From positions 1-64,000 of the forward strand of contig NZ_JAGPYN010000016.1 of NCBI RefSeq assembly GCF_018069805.1: a stretch of 64,000 bases of DNA. The letters are read 5' to 3'. The stretch is from Pseudoalteromonas ostreae (lineage in GTDB: Bacteria; Pseudomonadota; Gammaproteobacteria; Enterobacterales; Alteromonadaceae). Under the pieces are notes generated by a model that worked only from the letters and a program-made list of their open reading frames with translations, ran no database searches and had not been told where the DNA came from. The position numbers and the translations under genes were made by a program. Shown in pieces: positions 1 to 7,252 of the stretch (the stretch's first letter is position 1; every line of letters begins with the position of its first letter).

Positions 1-1
1 G

Positions 2-400
2 GTTGATAGTGCGCTTATTGTGTTAAAGGGGCACCTTCTGATAGAGGAGTTACTTACTGATTTGCTCAAAGAGAAACTAGCACTGGGGAACCCTCTAGAA
101 ATAAAAATTGGCCAAAATACGATGTTTGCTCAAAAACTCAATCTTTGCTGGGCCCTTGTACAGAAAGATATAAAGCTGGAAATTTGGCCTTTTCTCAAAG
201 AGTTAAATGCAATAAGAAATAAAATGGCTCATGCTGTTGAACCTAAAGGCATAGACGAAAAAATAGAAGCATTTACTGAAATGGTATCTAGCTATGATCA
301 CTATATGATGCCTAAATCTAGAGGTAGCGATCTCGAATTCAGTATTGCATGGTTGCATATTGTATTAAGCCAGTATTTACATCATGTTAAAAACTCATAA
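2..400 (+). CDS. HEPN-like protein, 5' partial, probably integron-cassette encoded
   Basis: The reading frame is open from the left window edge, so the N-terminus lies outside; the GTG at 20 is only an in-frame candidate start. The visible part is mostly helical and contains RNKMAH near its middle, which fits the R-x4-H signature of HEPN-superfamily ribonucleases. I do not recognise a named family. HEPN proteins are commonly toxin RNases or abortive-infection effectors, so an RNA-targeting role is inference only. The stop codon lies inside the left core region of an attC-like site directly downstream, the usual arrangement for a gene cassette. No antitoxin gene is visible; one could lie upstream of the window. 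Confidence 0.55.
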   Translation, partial: VDSALIVLKGHLLIEELLTDLLKEKLALGNPLEIKIGQNTMFAQKLNLCWALVQKDIKLEIWPFLKELNAIRNKMAHAVEPKGIDEKIEAFTEMVSSYDHYMMPKSRGSDLEFSIAWLHIVLSQYLHHVKNS

Positions 401-491
401 CAATCAAATTAATACTACCTCCGCAAGTTGTCTTTTTTTGCAGAGCAAAAAAACAACCATCTCGCTTCGGCGAATTATTTAGGCGTTACCA
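395..491 (+). other. attC-like recombination site (integron cassette 3' end)
   Basis: Starts with ATAAC at the cassette stop codon (R''-like) and ends with GGCGTTACCA (R'-like, cleavage expected at G/TTA near 485). The outer arms are partly complementary: TAAC with GTTA, AAATTAAT with AATTATTT, CCGCAA with TTCGG (one extra C). The inner arms GTTG...TTTTTTTGC and GCAAAAAAACAAC form a strong hairpin around 427-456. Length near 95 bp is usual for attC. No integrase gene is seen, so this would be the last cassette of an array to the left or an isolated cassette. Confidence 0.55.
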
Positions 492-532
492 CTATTTATC
501 ACAGCTAAAAAAGCGGTGATTTAATTATTTAT

Positions 533-655
533 TTAACTCTTAAGCATTTTACGCGCTAAAGCACGACCTACAATGTAAGCCCGAAGCCCATGAGTATTTT
601 TCATTACTATGACTCTTCCCTTGCAAGCTTTTTGAGTATCAGGCACTGTGAACAT
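533..655 (-). CDS. possible 40-residue basic small protein or gene remnant
   Basis: A short minus-strand frame with ATG at 655 and TAA at 533 encodes 40 residues. The C-terminal half is rich in Arg, Lys and Ala (contains GLRAYIVGRALARK). There is no strong ribosome binding site in front of the first ATG; an inner ATG at 604 would give 23 residues. It fills the gap between the attC-like site and ppnP. It may be a real small protein, a fragment left by cassette turnover, or chance. No family recognised. Confidence 0.2.
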   Translation of the reverse strand: MFTVPDTQKACKGRVIVMKNTHGLRAYIVGRALARKMLKS

Positions 656-691
656 AATTAAAATTATAAACTTAAATAAACAGGAGTTAGG

Positions 692-1003
692 ATGTCTCAG
701 TTTGATAATGTAAGTGTTGTTAAAACAGCGAACGTATATTTTGACGGTAAAGTATCAAGTCGTACGGTGGTTTTTGCTGATGGTAGCACTAAAACGTTAG
801 GGTTTATGCAACCGGGTGAGTTTGAATTTGCTACGAGCAAAAAAGAATTGATGGAATTAAACGGCGGCCAGTGGGATGTATTACTCCCTGGTGAGACGAA
901 ATGGCAATCAATGTCAGCAGGGGAATCTTTTAACGTTGATGCTAACGTTACTTTCCAAGTAAAAGTGGCTGATTTTGCTGATTACTGTTGTTCGTATACT
1001 TAA
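692..1003 (+). CDS. ppnP: pyrimidine/purine nucleoside phosphorylase PpnP
   Basis: A 103-residue protein of the DUF1255/YaiE family, small cupin-fold enzymes that phosphorolyse several purine and pyrimidine nucleosides to base plus ribose-1-phosphate (family knowledge). The sequence shows the family pattern: an N-terminal region ending in [13 protein letters not shown], a central [11 protein letters not shown] segment and a C-terminal beta strand NVTFQVKV. Length is close to the usual 94. A CAGGAG ribosome site precedes the ATG. It is monocistronic, with its own terminator about 25 bp downstream. It probably acts in nucleoside salvage in the cytoplasm. Confidence 0.9.
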   Translation: MSQFDNVSVVKTANVYFDGKVSSRTVVFADGSTKTLGFMQPGEFEFATSKKELMELNGGQWDVLLPGETKWQSMSAGESFNVDANVTFQVKVADFADYCCSYT

Positions 1004-1027
1004 TATACAAAATTAAGAGTCACGCTG

Positions 1028-1053
1028 AAAGCCCCGTACCATGCGGGGTTTTG
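1028..1053 (+). terminator. rho-independent terminator of ppnP
   Basis: AAAGCCCCG and CGGGGTTTT arms flank a 7-base loop, with a short T run, just after the ppnP stop codon. Confidence 0.75.
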
Positions 1054-1186
1054 CATATTTAATGTGTATAATTTGATCTGAGTCATCTTTACTAACAAAT
1101 AAATGTCATATTTATGCTTTGCTTCCTTGTGTTAATCTAAATAGCCCCCAATACTAGTTATGAGGTAACATAAAAAAGGATACCCT

Positions 1187-1543
1187 ATGAAAATTAATCT
1201 TTCAGGTCACCATGTTGACGTTACTGACTCTATTAGAGAGCACATCAACGAAAAATTTTCAAAAATTGCGAGTCATTTTCCATCTCTGATCGCACTCGAT
1301 ATCATTCTTTCAAAAGAGCACCACAAGCTCCAAGCAGAAATCAGTACCATATACGAAGGCGCGCGTTTATCCGTTAAAGGTGAGAACGAAGTTCTTTATC
1401 CAGCTATTGCAAACGCGGCTAAAAAACTCGATGCAGCACTAAAGCATCGTAAAGGCCAAATTAAAGCCAATTTACATGAAAAACCGGTGAGCACTACACC
1501 TGAAATTGCTCATGAAATTATTCAAGAAATGGATTTACGTTAA
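1187..1543 (+). CDS. raiA: ribosome hibernation factor, short RaiA/HPF type
   Basis: A 118-residue protein of the RaiA/HPF family, which binds in the decoding channel of the 30S subunit and silences ribosomes in stationary phase or stress. The N-terminus MKINLSGHHVDVTDSIREHI is typical; a central DIILSKE stretch resembles E. coli RaiA (YfiA), and a C-terminal helix rich in Lys (KKLDAALKHRKGQ) carries the rRNA-contacting basic residues. No long C-terminal dimerisation domain is present, so it is the short type. A final acidic tail (EIIQEMDLR) extends beyond HPF proper. An AAGGAT ribosome site lies in front of the ATG. RaiA versus HPF cannot be settled by eye. Confidence 0.85.
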   Translation: MKINLSGHHVDVTDSIREHINEKFSKIASHFPSLIALDIILSKEHHKLQAEISTIYEGARLSVKGENEVLYPAIANAAKKLDAALKHRKGQIKANLHEKPVSTTPEIAHEIIQEMDLR

Positions 1544-1553
1544 TTAATAAAGG

Positions 1554-1583
1554 CGCTAGGTTCTAGGTAACTAGGATCTAGCG
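1554..1583. repeat. CTAG-rich inverted repeat
   Basis: Thirteen-base arms CGCTAGGTTCTAG and CTAGGATCTAGCG around a GTAA loop, two mismatches, no T run. It lies after the hibernation-factor gene. Related CTAGGTTCTAGG strings recur near 3285, 7075, 11790 and 13531, so it belongs to a dispersed repeat family rather than being a plain terminator. Confidence 0.6.
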
Positions 1584-1676
1584 AATCGTTTAATCTTCCA
1601 TTAATTTTCTCACTTTCAATCCTCATTAAAACGCTGTAACTTGTTTATTAATAAAAACAATATAGTAAGCTCGCAC

Positions 1677-2909
1677 ATGCAATCAGCAGTATTAACTTGG
1701 CAAACTCGTTTAAACGCACTCGGCCCTGGTATTTTAATGGCAACAGCCGCTATTGGTGGCTCACATTTAGTGGCATCGACTCAAGCCGGAGCAATATTTG
1801 GCTGGCAGTTATTTTGGCTTATCGTGGTGGTTAATTTACTCAAATATCCGTTTTTCCGCTTTGGTATCGAGTACACGCTAGCCACAAAAAAAAGCTTAGT
1901 TGAAGGCTATCAAAGTAAAGGCCCGTGGTTTTTTTATAGTTTTATTGGCTTAAATATTATTGCCGCGGTGGTCAATACTGCTGGTGTGCTGCTATTAACG
2001 GCCAGTTTATTACACTACGCTTTACCTATTGCTATTTCAGTGACATTACTATGTTGGTTGATCCTCGCCGTTTGCTTAGTCATTTTATTACTCGGGCATT
2101 TTAAAGCACTCGATAACGTCGCAAAGGCTATTATGGGGCTACTTACATTAGCAACAGTCATTGCCCTCGCTATTGCATTTAGTAACGGCCCAATGGCACC
2201 TGCTGATTACGTTGGCCCATCTCCTTATGAACTTGCTATGCTGGGTTTTATGGTGGCATTGATGGGTTGGATGCCTGCACCGATTGAAATTTCAGCATTA
2301 AGCTCATTGTGGCTTAAAGAAAAGCAAAGCCAGCAAAGCGTGACTAAGGCTCAGGGGTTGTTTGATTTTAATTTAGGTTATTGGTTAACCGCAGGGCTGG
2401 CATTAGTATTCTTTTCACTCGGTGTGTTAGTACAATATGGACAAAGCGCAAATATAGAGCTTGGCGGCGTAGCATTTGCTAAACAGCTTATTGATATGTA
2501 TGCCCTGACTATAGGTGAATGGGCTCGACCATTGGTTTCAATTATCGCATTTTTATGTATGTTTGGCACAACTTTAACTGTGCTTGATGGCTACGCCCGC
2601 ACATTAAACGAATCACACAAGTTATTAGGTTTTAAACAAAGTAAGCACAGCTTAAATATCTGGTTGATAGTGCAATCTTTGGCGGGGATGGCGGTGATTT
2701 TATTCTTTAAATCAGCCCTTGGCCCTATGCTTACTTTTGCCATGACGCTAGCATTTTTGACCACACCGATTTTTGCATGGCTGAACTTCAGCTTAGTTCG
2801 CTCAGTACCAAGTATTCAGCATTCCAAAGTAATACAAAGCTTGAGCTGGTTAGGACTGATTTATTTAGTTGGCTTTGCGTTAGTTTTTTTAGTTTGGAAG
2901 CTTGGTTAA
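1677..2909 (+). CDS. NRAMP-family transporter with non-canonical metal site
   Basis: A membrane protein of 410 residues with about 11 hydrophobic segments. It starts with GPGILMATAAIGGSHLVAS, where canonical NRAMP metal-ion transporters have a helix 1 ending in DPGN; here that position reads GGSH. In helix 6 the usual MPH motif is MPA (GWMPAPIEISALSSLW). The fold is therefore recognisable but the residues that coordinate Mn or Fe are replaced, so the substrate is unclear. I chose the ATG at 1677 over the TTG at 1641 because the NRAMP core begins right after it; the ribosome site is weak with either. It is monocistronic, followed by a REP pair. Confidence 0.75.
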   Translation: MQSAVLTWQTRLNALGPGILMATAAIGGSHLVASTQAGAIFGWQLFWLIVVVNLLKYPFFRFGIEYTLATKKSLVEGYQSKGPWFFYSFIGLNIIAAVVNTAGVLLLTASLLHYALPIAISVTLLCWLILAVCLVILLLGHFKALDNVAKAIMGLLTLATVIALAIAFSNGPMAPADYVGPSPYELAMLGFMVALMGWMPAPIEISALSSLWLKEKQSQQSVTKAQGLFDFNLGYWLTAGLALVFFSLGVLVQYGQSANIELGGVAFAKQLIDMYALTIGEWARPLVSIIAFLCMFGTTLTVLDGYARTLNESHKLLGFKQSKHSLNIWLIVQSLAGMAVILFFKSALGPMLTFAMTLAFLTTPIFAWLNFSLVRSVPSIQHSKVIQSLSWLGLIYLVGFALVFLVWKLG

Positions 2910-2934
2910 CTGCAAAGTAGTTAATTGGAGTTTA

Positions 2935-2986
2935 CGCGGGGTAAACCCGCGCCTGCATATTGGTAGCAGCGAGTTTACCTCGCGAC
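2935..2986. repeat. pair of inverted REP-like palindromes
   Basis: A palindrome of the CGCGGGGTAAACCCGCGC type (reverse orientation, 2935-2956) faces a GTAGCAGCGAG...CTCGCGAC palindrome (2963-2986). They are the two palindrome classes found in the arrays at 21.8-23.1 kb. Confidence 0.75.
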
Positions 2987-3007
2987 TGTTTTACTCTTTT
3001 TTCGGGC

Positions 3008-3238
3008 TTACTTGAAAAAATCATCGTCGTTTTTAGCAAGCATAGCTTCAATATCTTCAATCATATCTTGGCTTAAATCATCTGCAGAGGTGATTGGAGC
3101 AGAGATTTTATTGTTTTCAAACGACCATTCGCCTAAGTCAATCAACTGGCAGCGTTTTGAACAAAAAGGGCGGTGCGGACTTTTTTCTGACCATTCTACT
3201 TGGGTTTTACACGTTGGGCAGTTTACAACTGTTGGCAT
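3008..3238 (-). CDS. yacG: DNA gyrase inhibitor YacG
   Basis: A 76-residue zinc-ribbon protein that binds GyrB and blocks gyrase binding to DNA (family knowledge). The Cys4 zinc site is visible: CPTC near residue 8 and CSKRC near residue 27, followed by the conserved CQLIDLGEW stretch and an acidic tail. Length is a little above the usual 65. It is the last gene of the minus-strand pil/coaE group, in its usual place beside coaE except that pilB sits between them. The start at 3238 is the ATG before PTVVNCPTC. Confidence 0.93.
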   Translation of the reverse strand: MPTVVNCPTCKTQVEWSEKSPHRPFCSKRCQLIDLGEWSFENNKISAPITSADDLSQDMIEDIEAMLAKNDDDFFK

Positions 3239-3305
3239 AACATCTTCTCATACATATTGTTTATAATTTATAACTCTAAAACCTAGCACCCTAGGTTTCA
3301 GAATA

Positions 3306-4985
3306 TTAAAAACTAGTTACTCGGTTTATCTCGGCTAATGAAGTCATACCGGCGGCAGCTTTTCTGAGGCCTGATAAACGCAAGTTATTAAAGCCTGACT
3401 TTAGCGATACTTCAGCAATTTCTAGTGAGTTACCGCCACGCATAATGATCTGTGCAATTTCAGGGGTAATTTGCATTACTTCATAAATACCTACCCGGCC
3501 TTTATAGCCATCTGTACAACTATCGCAGCCTTTGGGGACAAATAAAGTGAGTTCACTTATTTGTTCAGGGCTAAAACCTTGGCGTTGTAACTCTTCACTA
3601 GGTAAGGTTTCAGGTGTTTTACATTTAGGGCATAAACGACGGGCTAAACGCTGTGCGATGATCAAGCTAATCGAGCTGGCCACGTTATAAGCAGGTACAC
3701 CCATATTAAGTAAACGGGTTAGGGTTTCAGGTGCAGAGTTAGTATGTAATGTCGATAATACTAAGTGACCAGTTTGCGCCGCTTTGATAGAAATTTCAGC
3801 GGTTTCAAGATCACGGATCTCACCTACCATTACTACATCAGGATCTTGACGTAAAAACGCTTTTAACGCATTAGCAAAGGTCATTTCTGCGCGCGGGTTA
3901 ATTTGTACTTGGTTGATACCTTCAAGGTTAATTTCAACCGGATCTTCTGCAGTGCTGATATTACGCTCTGGTTGGTTAAGAATATTTAAACCAGTGTAAA
4001 GTGATACTGTTTTACCCGAGCCGGTAGGGCCAGTAACTAAAATCATGCCTTGCGGTTGTTGCAGAGCATCCATATAGAGCTTTTTCTGCTCAGGTTCATA
4101 ACCCAGTACATCAATGCCCAGCATGGCACTGGAGGAATCAAGGATACGCATTACTATTTTCTCGCCCCATAAGGTCGGCAGCGTACTTACCCGGAAATCG
4201 ATACTTTTACGTTCGGTAATTTTTAGTTTGATACGGCCATCTTGTGGTTTTCGTTTTTCGGCAATATCTAAGCGCGCCATAACTTTTATACGCGCAGATA
4301 AGCGCGTGGCTAAGCTGTTCGGCGGGCTGGCCATTTCATGCAAAATACCATCGATACGAAAACGTACGCGGTATTTATGTTCGTAAGGTTCAAAGTGTAG
4401 ATCCGACGCGCCTTTTTTTATTGCATCCATCAAAATTTTATTGATGTAGACAATAATTGGGGCATCGTCTTTTTCGTCTTCACCGTTATTTTGTTGTTCT
4501 CGAGGACTTTCGGTATCTAGATCGCTAAACTCTTTAAATTCTTCATCACTTAAATGCAAACTGCCTGAGGCATCAAGTAGTTGATCTATTTTGACTTCAA
4601 GCTGGCGATAATCAACCACGACTACCTCACAGGCAAGTCCGGTACTAAATTCAAAGTTTTCAAAAGCACCGTAATCGGTAGGATCAGACGCGGCAATATA
4701 AAGTTTACGGCCTTTTTTAACTAAAGGTAGAATATGGTGATCTTTGATCAGCTTTTCTTTAACAAGCTCTTTTGGGATCAGCTCGACATCAAACTCACGT
4801 ATATCAAAATAAGGCACTCGGAATAAGTCAATGCATTGCTCGGCAAGCTCATGGCCGTCAATACCGCTGCATTTAGCTATTAGCTCTGCGGTTGAGGCAT
4901 ACTCACGTTGCTTTAATTTAACCGTTTCAGCGTCAATACGGCCAAGCGTAATAAACTTTCTAAGTAATGGTGAATTAATATTCAT
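3306..4985 (-). CDS. pilB: type IV pilus assembly ATPase PilB
   Basis: A 559-residue GspE/PilB family ATPase that powers pilus extension at the inner membrane. It shows an N-terminal MshEN-type domain (residues 1-160), the core ATPase with Walker A GPTGSGKT near residue 320, an Asp box (TAEDPVE), Walker B ([10 protein letters not shown]), His box ([12 protein letters not shown]), and two CxxC pairs near residues 455 and 490 (CPKC, CDSC) that bind zinc. Start: AAGG lies 7 bases before the ATG. Normally pilB follows pilA and precedes pilC; here it lies after coaE, about 130 bp away, and before yacG, so the cluster has been rearranged. Confidence 0.95.
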   Translation of the reverse strand: MNINSPLLRKFITLGRIDAETVKLKQREYASTAELIAKCSGIDGHELAEQCIDLFRVPYFDIREFDVELIPKELVKEKLIKDHHILPLVKKGRKLYIAASDPTDYGAFENFEFSTGLACEVVVVDYRQLEVKIDQLLDASGSLHLSDEEFKEFSDLDTESPREQQNNGEDEKDDAPIIVYINKILMDAIKKGASDLHFEPYEHKYRVRFRIDGILHEMASPPNSLATRLSARIKVMARLDIAEKRKPQDGRIKLKITERKSIDFRVSTLPTLWGEKIVMRILDSSSAMLGIDVLGYEPEQKKLYMDALQQPQGMILVTGPTGSGKTVSLYTGLNILNQPERNISTAEDPVEINLEGINQVQINPRAEMTFANALKAFLRQDPDVVMVGEIRDLETAEISIKAAQTGHLVLSTLHTNSAPETLTRLLNMGVPAYNVASSISLIIAQRLARRLCPKCKTPETLPSEELQRQGFSPEQISELTLFVPKGCDSCTDGYKGRVGIYEVMQITPEIAQIIMRGGNSLEIAEVSLKSGFNNLRLSGLRKAAAGMTSLAEINRVTSF

Positions 4986-5121
4986 TGCGCACCTTGGTTA
5001 GACCCTTTCATAGCCAGCAATTTATCAGAAAAAAGAAAGGTATAACATCAGTCTTGTCGATTTAAGATAATTTGACAACAAAAAGCTAAAAAGTTTTTGT
5101 TTATCACAACAGTTATCGTCT

Positions 5122-5757
5122 TTATGAGTTAAATTTAGCCGCTTGTTGTAAGTAGTTTTGATGCAGTTGCACTATATCTGGCTCAACTAAATACAAAGCG
5201 CGGTTGTTATCAATCACATCGTCAGCTCGGTTTAATTTATCTTCGCGCGACATTTGTGCGGTAATAATACTGAGCGCTTGTTGCTCGTTAATATTATCTC
5301 GGGCAATAGTGCGTTTGAGTTGTATTTCTACAGGAACGTCAATCACTAAAGTGCGAGCACAATATTGCTCAAGAGCATTTTCAAATAACAGTGGCGCAAC
5401 GAGCACCACATATGCGCTGTTTGCAGAGTGTAAATCAGTAAGGGTTTTTTCACGGATCAGTGGGTGTAGCAAATTATTAAGCCAATTTTTTTGCGCTGTA
5501 TCAGCAAAAATAATCTCACGTAATTGCGCCCGGTTTAAACTGCCGTCGGGGTTTAGCACTGGGGCACCAAAATGCTCCCTAATAGCAGCTAAACCAGGGC
5601 TATGCGGTTTGACTACTTGGCGTGCAATAATGTCTGCATCAACCACGGTAATAGCGAGTTTTTCAAACATGGCGCTAACGGCGCTTTTTCCGCAACCAAT
5701 ACCGCCGGTTAAGCCCAGCACCCAATTTTTCATCGGTTTATGAGTGGATGCATTCAT
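5122..5757 (-). CDS. coaE: dephospho-CoA kinase
   Basis: A 211-residue enzyme that phosphorylates dephospho-CoA in the last step of CoA synthesis. The P-loop GLTGGIGCGKS is near the N-terminus; other family features are the DADIIAR segment and LLFE in the VAPLLFEN stretch. Length is standard (about 206). It starts one base after the pilD stop codon, so the two are probably translated from one message; the first ATG has an AGG about 9 bases upstream, while the inner ATG before KNWVLG has none. coaE next to pilD is the conserved order in many gammaproteobacteria. Confidence 0.95.
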   Translation of the reverse strand: MNASTHKPMKNWVLGLTGGIGCGKSAVSAMFEKLAITVVDADIIARQVVKPHSPGLAAIREHFGAPVLNPDGSLNRAQLREIIFADTAQKNWLNNLLHPLIREKTLTDLHSANSAYVVLVAPLLFENALEQYCARTLVIDVPVEIQLKRTIARDNINEQQALSIITAQMSREDKLNRADDVIDNNRALYLVEPDIVQLHQNYLQQAAKFNS

Positions 5758-5758
5758 A

Positions 5759-6658
5759 TTAATAACCTAACAAATTAAAATAAAATACTTGGATTTGTGT
5801 GCCCCATAACAAAGTAACCCAACCGGCAATGGCTAAATAAGGCCCAAATGGAATTGGCGTGGCTTTATCTTTGCCTTGAATACTCAATAATGCGATACCA
5901 ATAATAGCGCCCACTACACTTGATAATAAAACAATGGTGAGTAATGATTGCCAGCCAAGCAATGCGCCAAATACCGCCAGTAATTTAAAATCACCGTAGC
6001 CCATACCTTCTTTCCCGGTGATCAGTTTAAACAGCCAAAATACGCTCCAAAGGCTTAAGTAACCACAAGCTGCACCAATAATCGCATCAGTAGGTAAGAT
6101 AGTGATGCCCATTACCGAGGCAATTAATGCTAGCCAGAGTAAAGGTAAGGTGAGTTGATCGGGTAGCAGCATATGGTCAATATCAATAAAGGTCAGGGTA
6201 ACAAGCAGCCAAGTAATTAAAATATATAGTAGTGATTGCTCAGTCGCGCCAAAAGTGTAGGCCACTATTAAACTTAAAATAGCAGTAAGCATTTCAACAA
6301 TTGGGTATCGTACTGAGATTGGGTTACTGCAACTGGCGCAGCGACCTTTTAGCAATAACCAGCTAATAACAGGAATGTTTTGCCAAGGCTTAATGGCCGT
6401 TTTGCATTTTGGGCAGGTCGAGTTGGGCTTTACTAGATTTAATTCAGCTTCTGTATTATCAGCTTTTGTAGGTTTTAAATCGTCAGCCAGTAAAACACGG
6501 CATTCTGTTTGCCATTCACGCTGCATCATTATCGGCAGCCGGTAAATAACTACATTCAAAAAACTGCCAATACACAGGCTCACTAAGCCAACAGTGAGTA
6601 AATAAAACCATAATTGGCTTTGCATTACTGTGATTATATCAAGAAAGAAATTTTGCAT
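5759..6658 (-). CDS. pilD: prepilin peptidase / N-methyltransferase PilD
   Basis: A 299-residue A24 family membrane aspartic protease. It cleaves prepilins after the Gly of the leader and methylates the new N-terminal Phe. Visible: the N-terminal methyltransferase-side domain with GSFLNVVIYRLP, two zinc-type pairs CPKC and CASC (about residues 85-120), and the catalytic Asp regions DIDHMLLPD and GYGDFKL. About eight membrane segments. It lies directly upstream of coaE. It is separated from pilC by nearly 600 bp of repeats, which is unusual because pilC-pilD are normally adjacent. Confidence 0.95.
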   Translation of the reverse strand: MQNFFLDIITVMQSQLWFYLLTVGLVSLCIGSFLNVVIYRLPIMMQREWQTECRVLLADDLKPTKADNTEAELNLVKPNSTCPKCKTAIKPWQNIPVISWLLLKGRCASCSNPISVRYPIVEMLTAILSLIVAYTFGATEQSLLYILITWLLVTLTFIDIDHMLLPDQLTLPLLWLALIASVMGITILPTDAIIGAACGYLSLWSVFWLFKLITGKEGMGYGDFKLLAVFGALLGWQSLLTIVLLSSVVGAIIGIALLSIQGKDKATPIPFGPYLAIAGWVTLLWGTQIQVFYFNLLGY

Positions 6659-6718
6659 TCGCTAAAACCTAAAACCTAAAACCTAAAAAATACTAAAAGC
6701 ACACGCTTACGTTTATAT

Positions 6719-6740
6719 CGCAGCGAGTTTACCACGCGAC
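6719..6740. repeat. single partial REP-like palindrome
   Basis: CGCAGCGAGTTTACCACGCGAC, the same class as GTAGCAGCGAG...CTCGCGAC elsewhere but with the GTAG head altered. First element in the 594-bp gap between pilD and pilC (6659-7252), which holds only repeats. Confidence 0.55.
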
Positions 6741-6770
6741 TGTTTATACATTTACACCGATAAAACTATT

Positions 6771-6860
6771 TTACCACTGAGGGCATAAAGGCGCTGTGCG
6801 CTATACAGAGAAACCAAAGTAAAAAATCTTTGATTTCTTCTCTGTGTTCTCGGTGGTGAA
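6771..6860. repeat. 90-bp ERIC-like imperfect palindrome
   Basis: Nested inverted arms: ACCACTGAG with CTCGGTGGT at the ends, CAGAGAA with TTCTCTG inside, and CAAAG with CTTTG around an A/T-rich centre. The whole unit would fold into one long hairpin in RNA. It has no coding content and looks like a small non-autonomous palindromic repeat. A piece similar to its right arm (TCTTCTCGGTG) occurs near 11871. Confidence 0.6.
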
Positions 6861-6888
6861 TTAATCACTGACAGAACTTTAATCTATT

Positions 6889-6979
6889 GCGCGGGGTAAA
6901 CCCGCGACTACGCATTGGTAGCAGCGAGTTTACCTCGCGACAATGAAATTATTTTCGCGGTGGCAAGCCACTCGCCTAC
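6889..6979. repeat. cluster of three REP-like palindromes
   Basis: A GCGCGGGG...CCCGCGACTAC palindrome (6889-6911), a GTAGCAGCGAG...CTCGCGAC palindrome (6918-6941), and a third type, CGCGGTGGCAAGCCACTCGC followed by CTAC (6956-6979). All three carry GTAG (CTAC on this strand) at one end, the hallmark of REP sequences mobilised by RAYT enzymes. Confidence 0.7.
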
Positions 6980-7192
6980 AAGTAATGTCCACAATCAAAA
7001 ACCTTTCTGCACAAAGAGTAGAATGAGAGCAAATGAGAAAAGCGCCACGGGCTTCGAATACACCCTAGCCACTTCCTAGAACCTATGTTTACAATTACTT
7101 CTCTAAAGCACAGCGTCTCTTAATCGCCGTGGTGAATAAATCACTTAAATAAAAAAATGTTGTATTGCTTAATATAAATTAGGAACATTTTT

Positions 7193-7248
7193 GCTTACAG
7201 CTTACAGCTTACAGCTTACAGCTTACAGCTTACAGCTTACAGCTTACA
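7193..7248. repeat. heptanucleotide tandem repeat (GCTTACA) x 8
   Basis: Eight perfect copies of GCTTACA run up to the 3' end of pilC, whose stop codon is at 7253-7255. Copy number changes here would not alter the PilC protein. Confidence 0.95.
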
Positions 7249-7252
7249 GCTT

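Noticed and set aside
1554..1583. Terminator of the hibernation-factor gene
   Set aside because: The stem is good but no T run follows on the coding strand; kept as a dispersed CTAG repeat instead.
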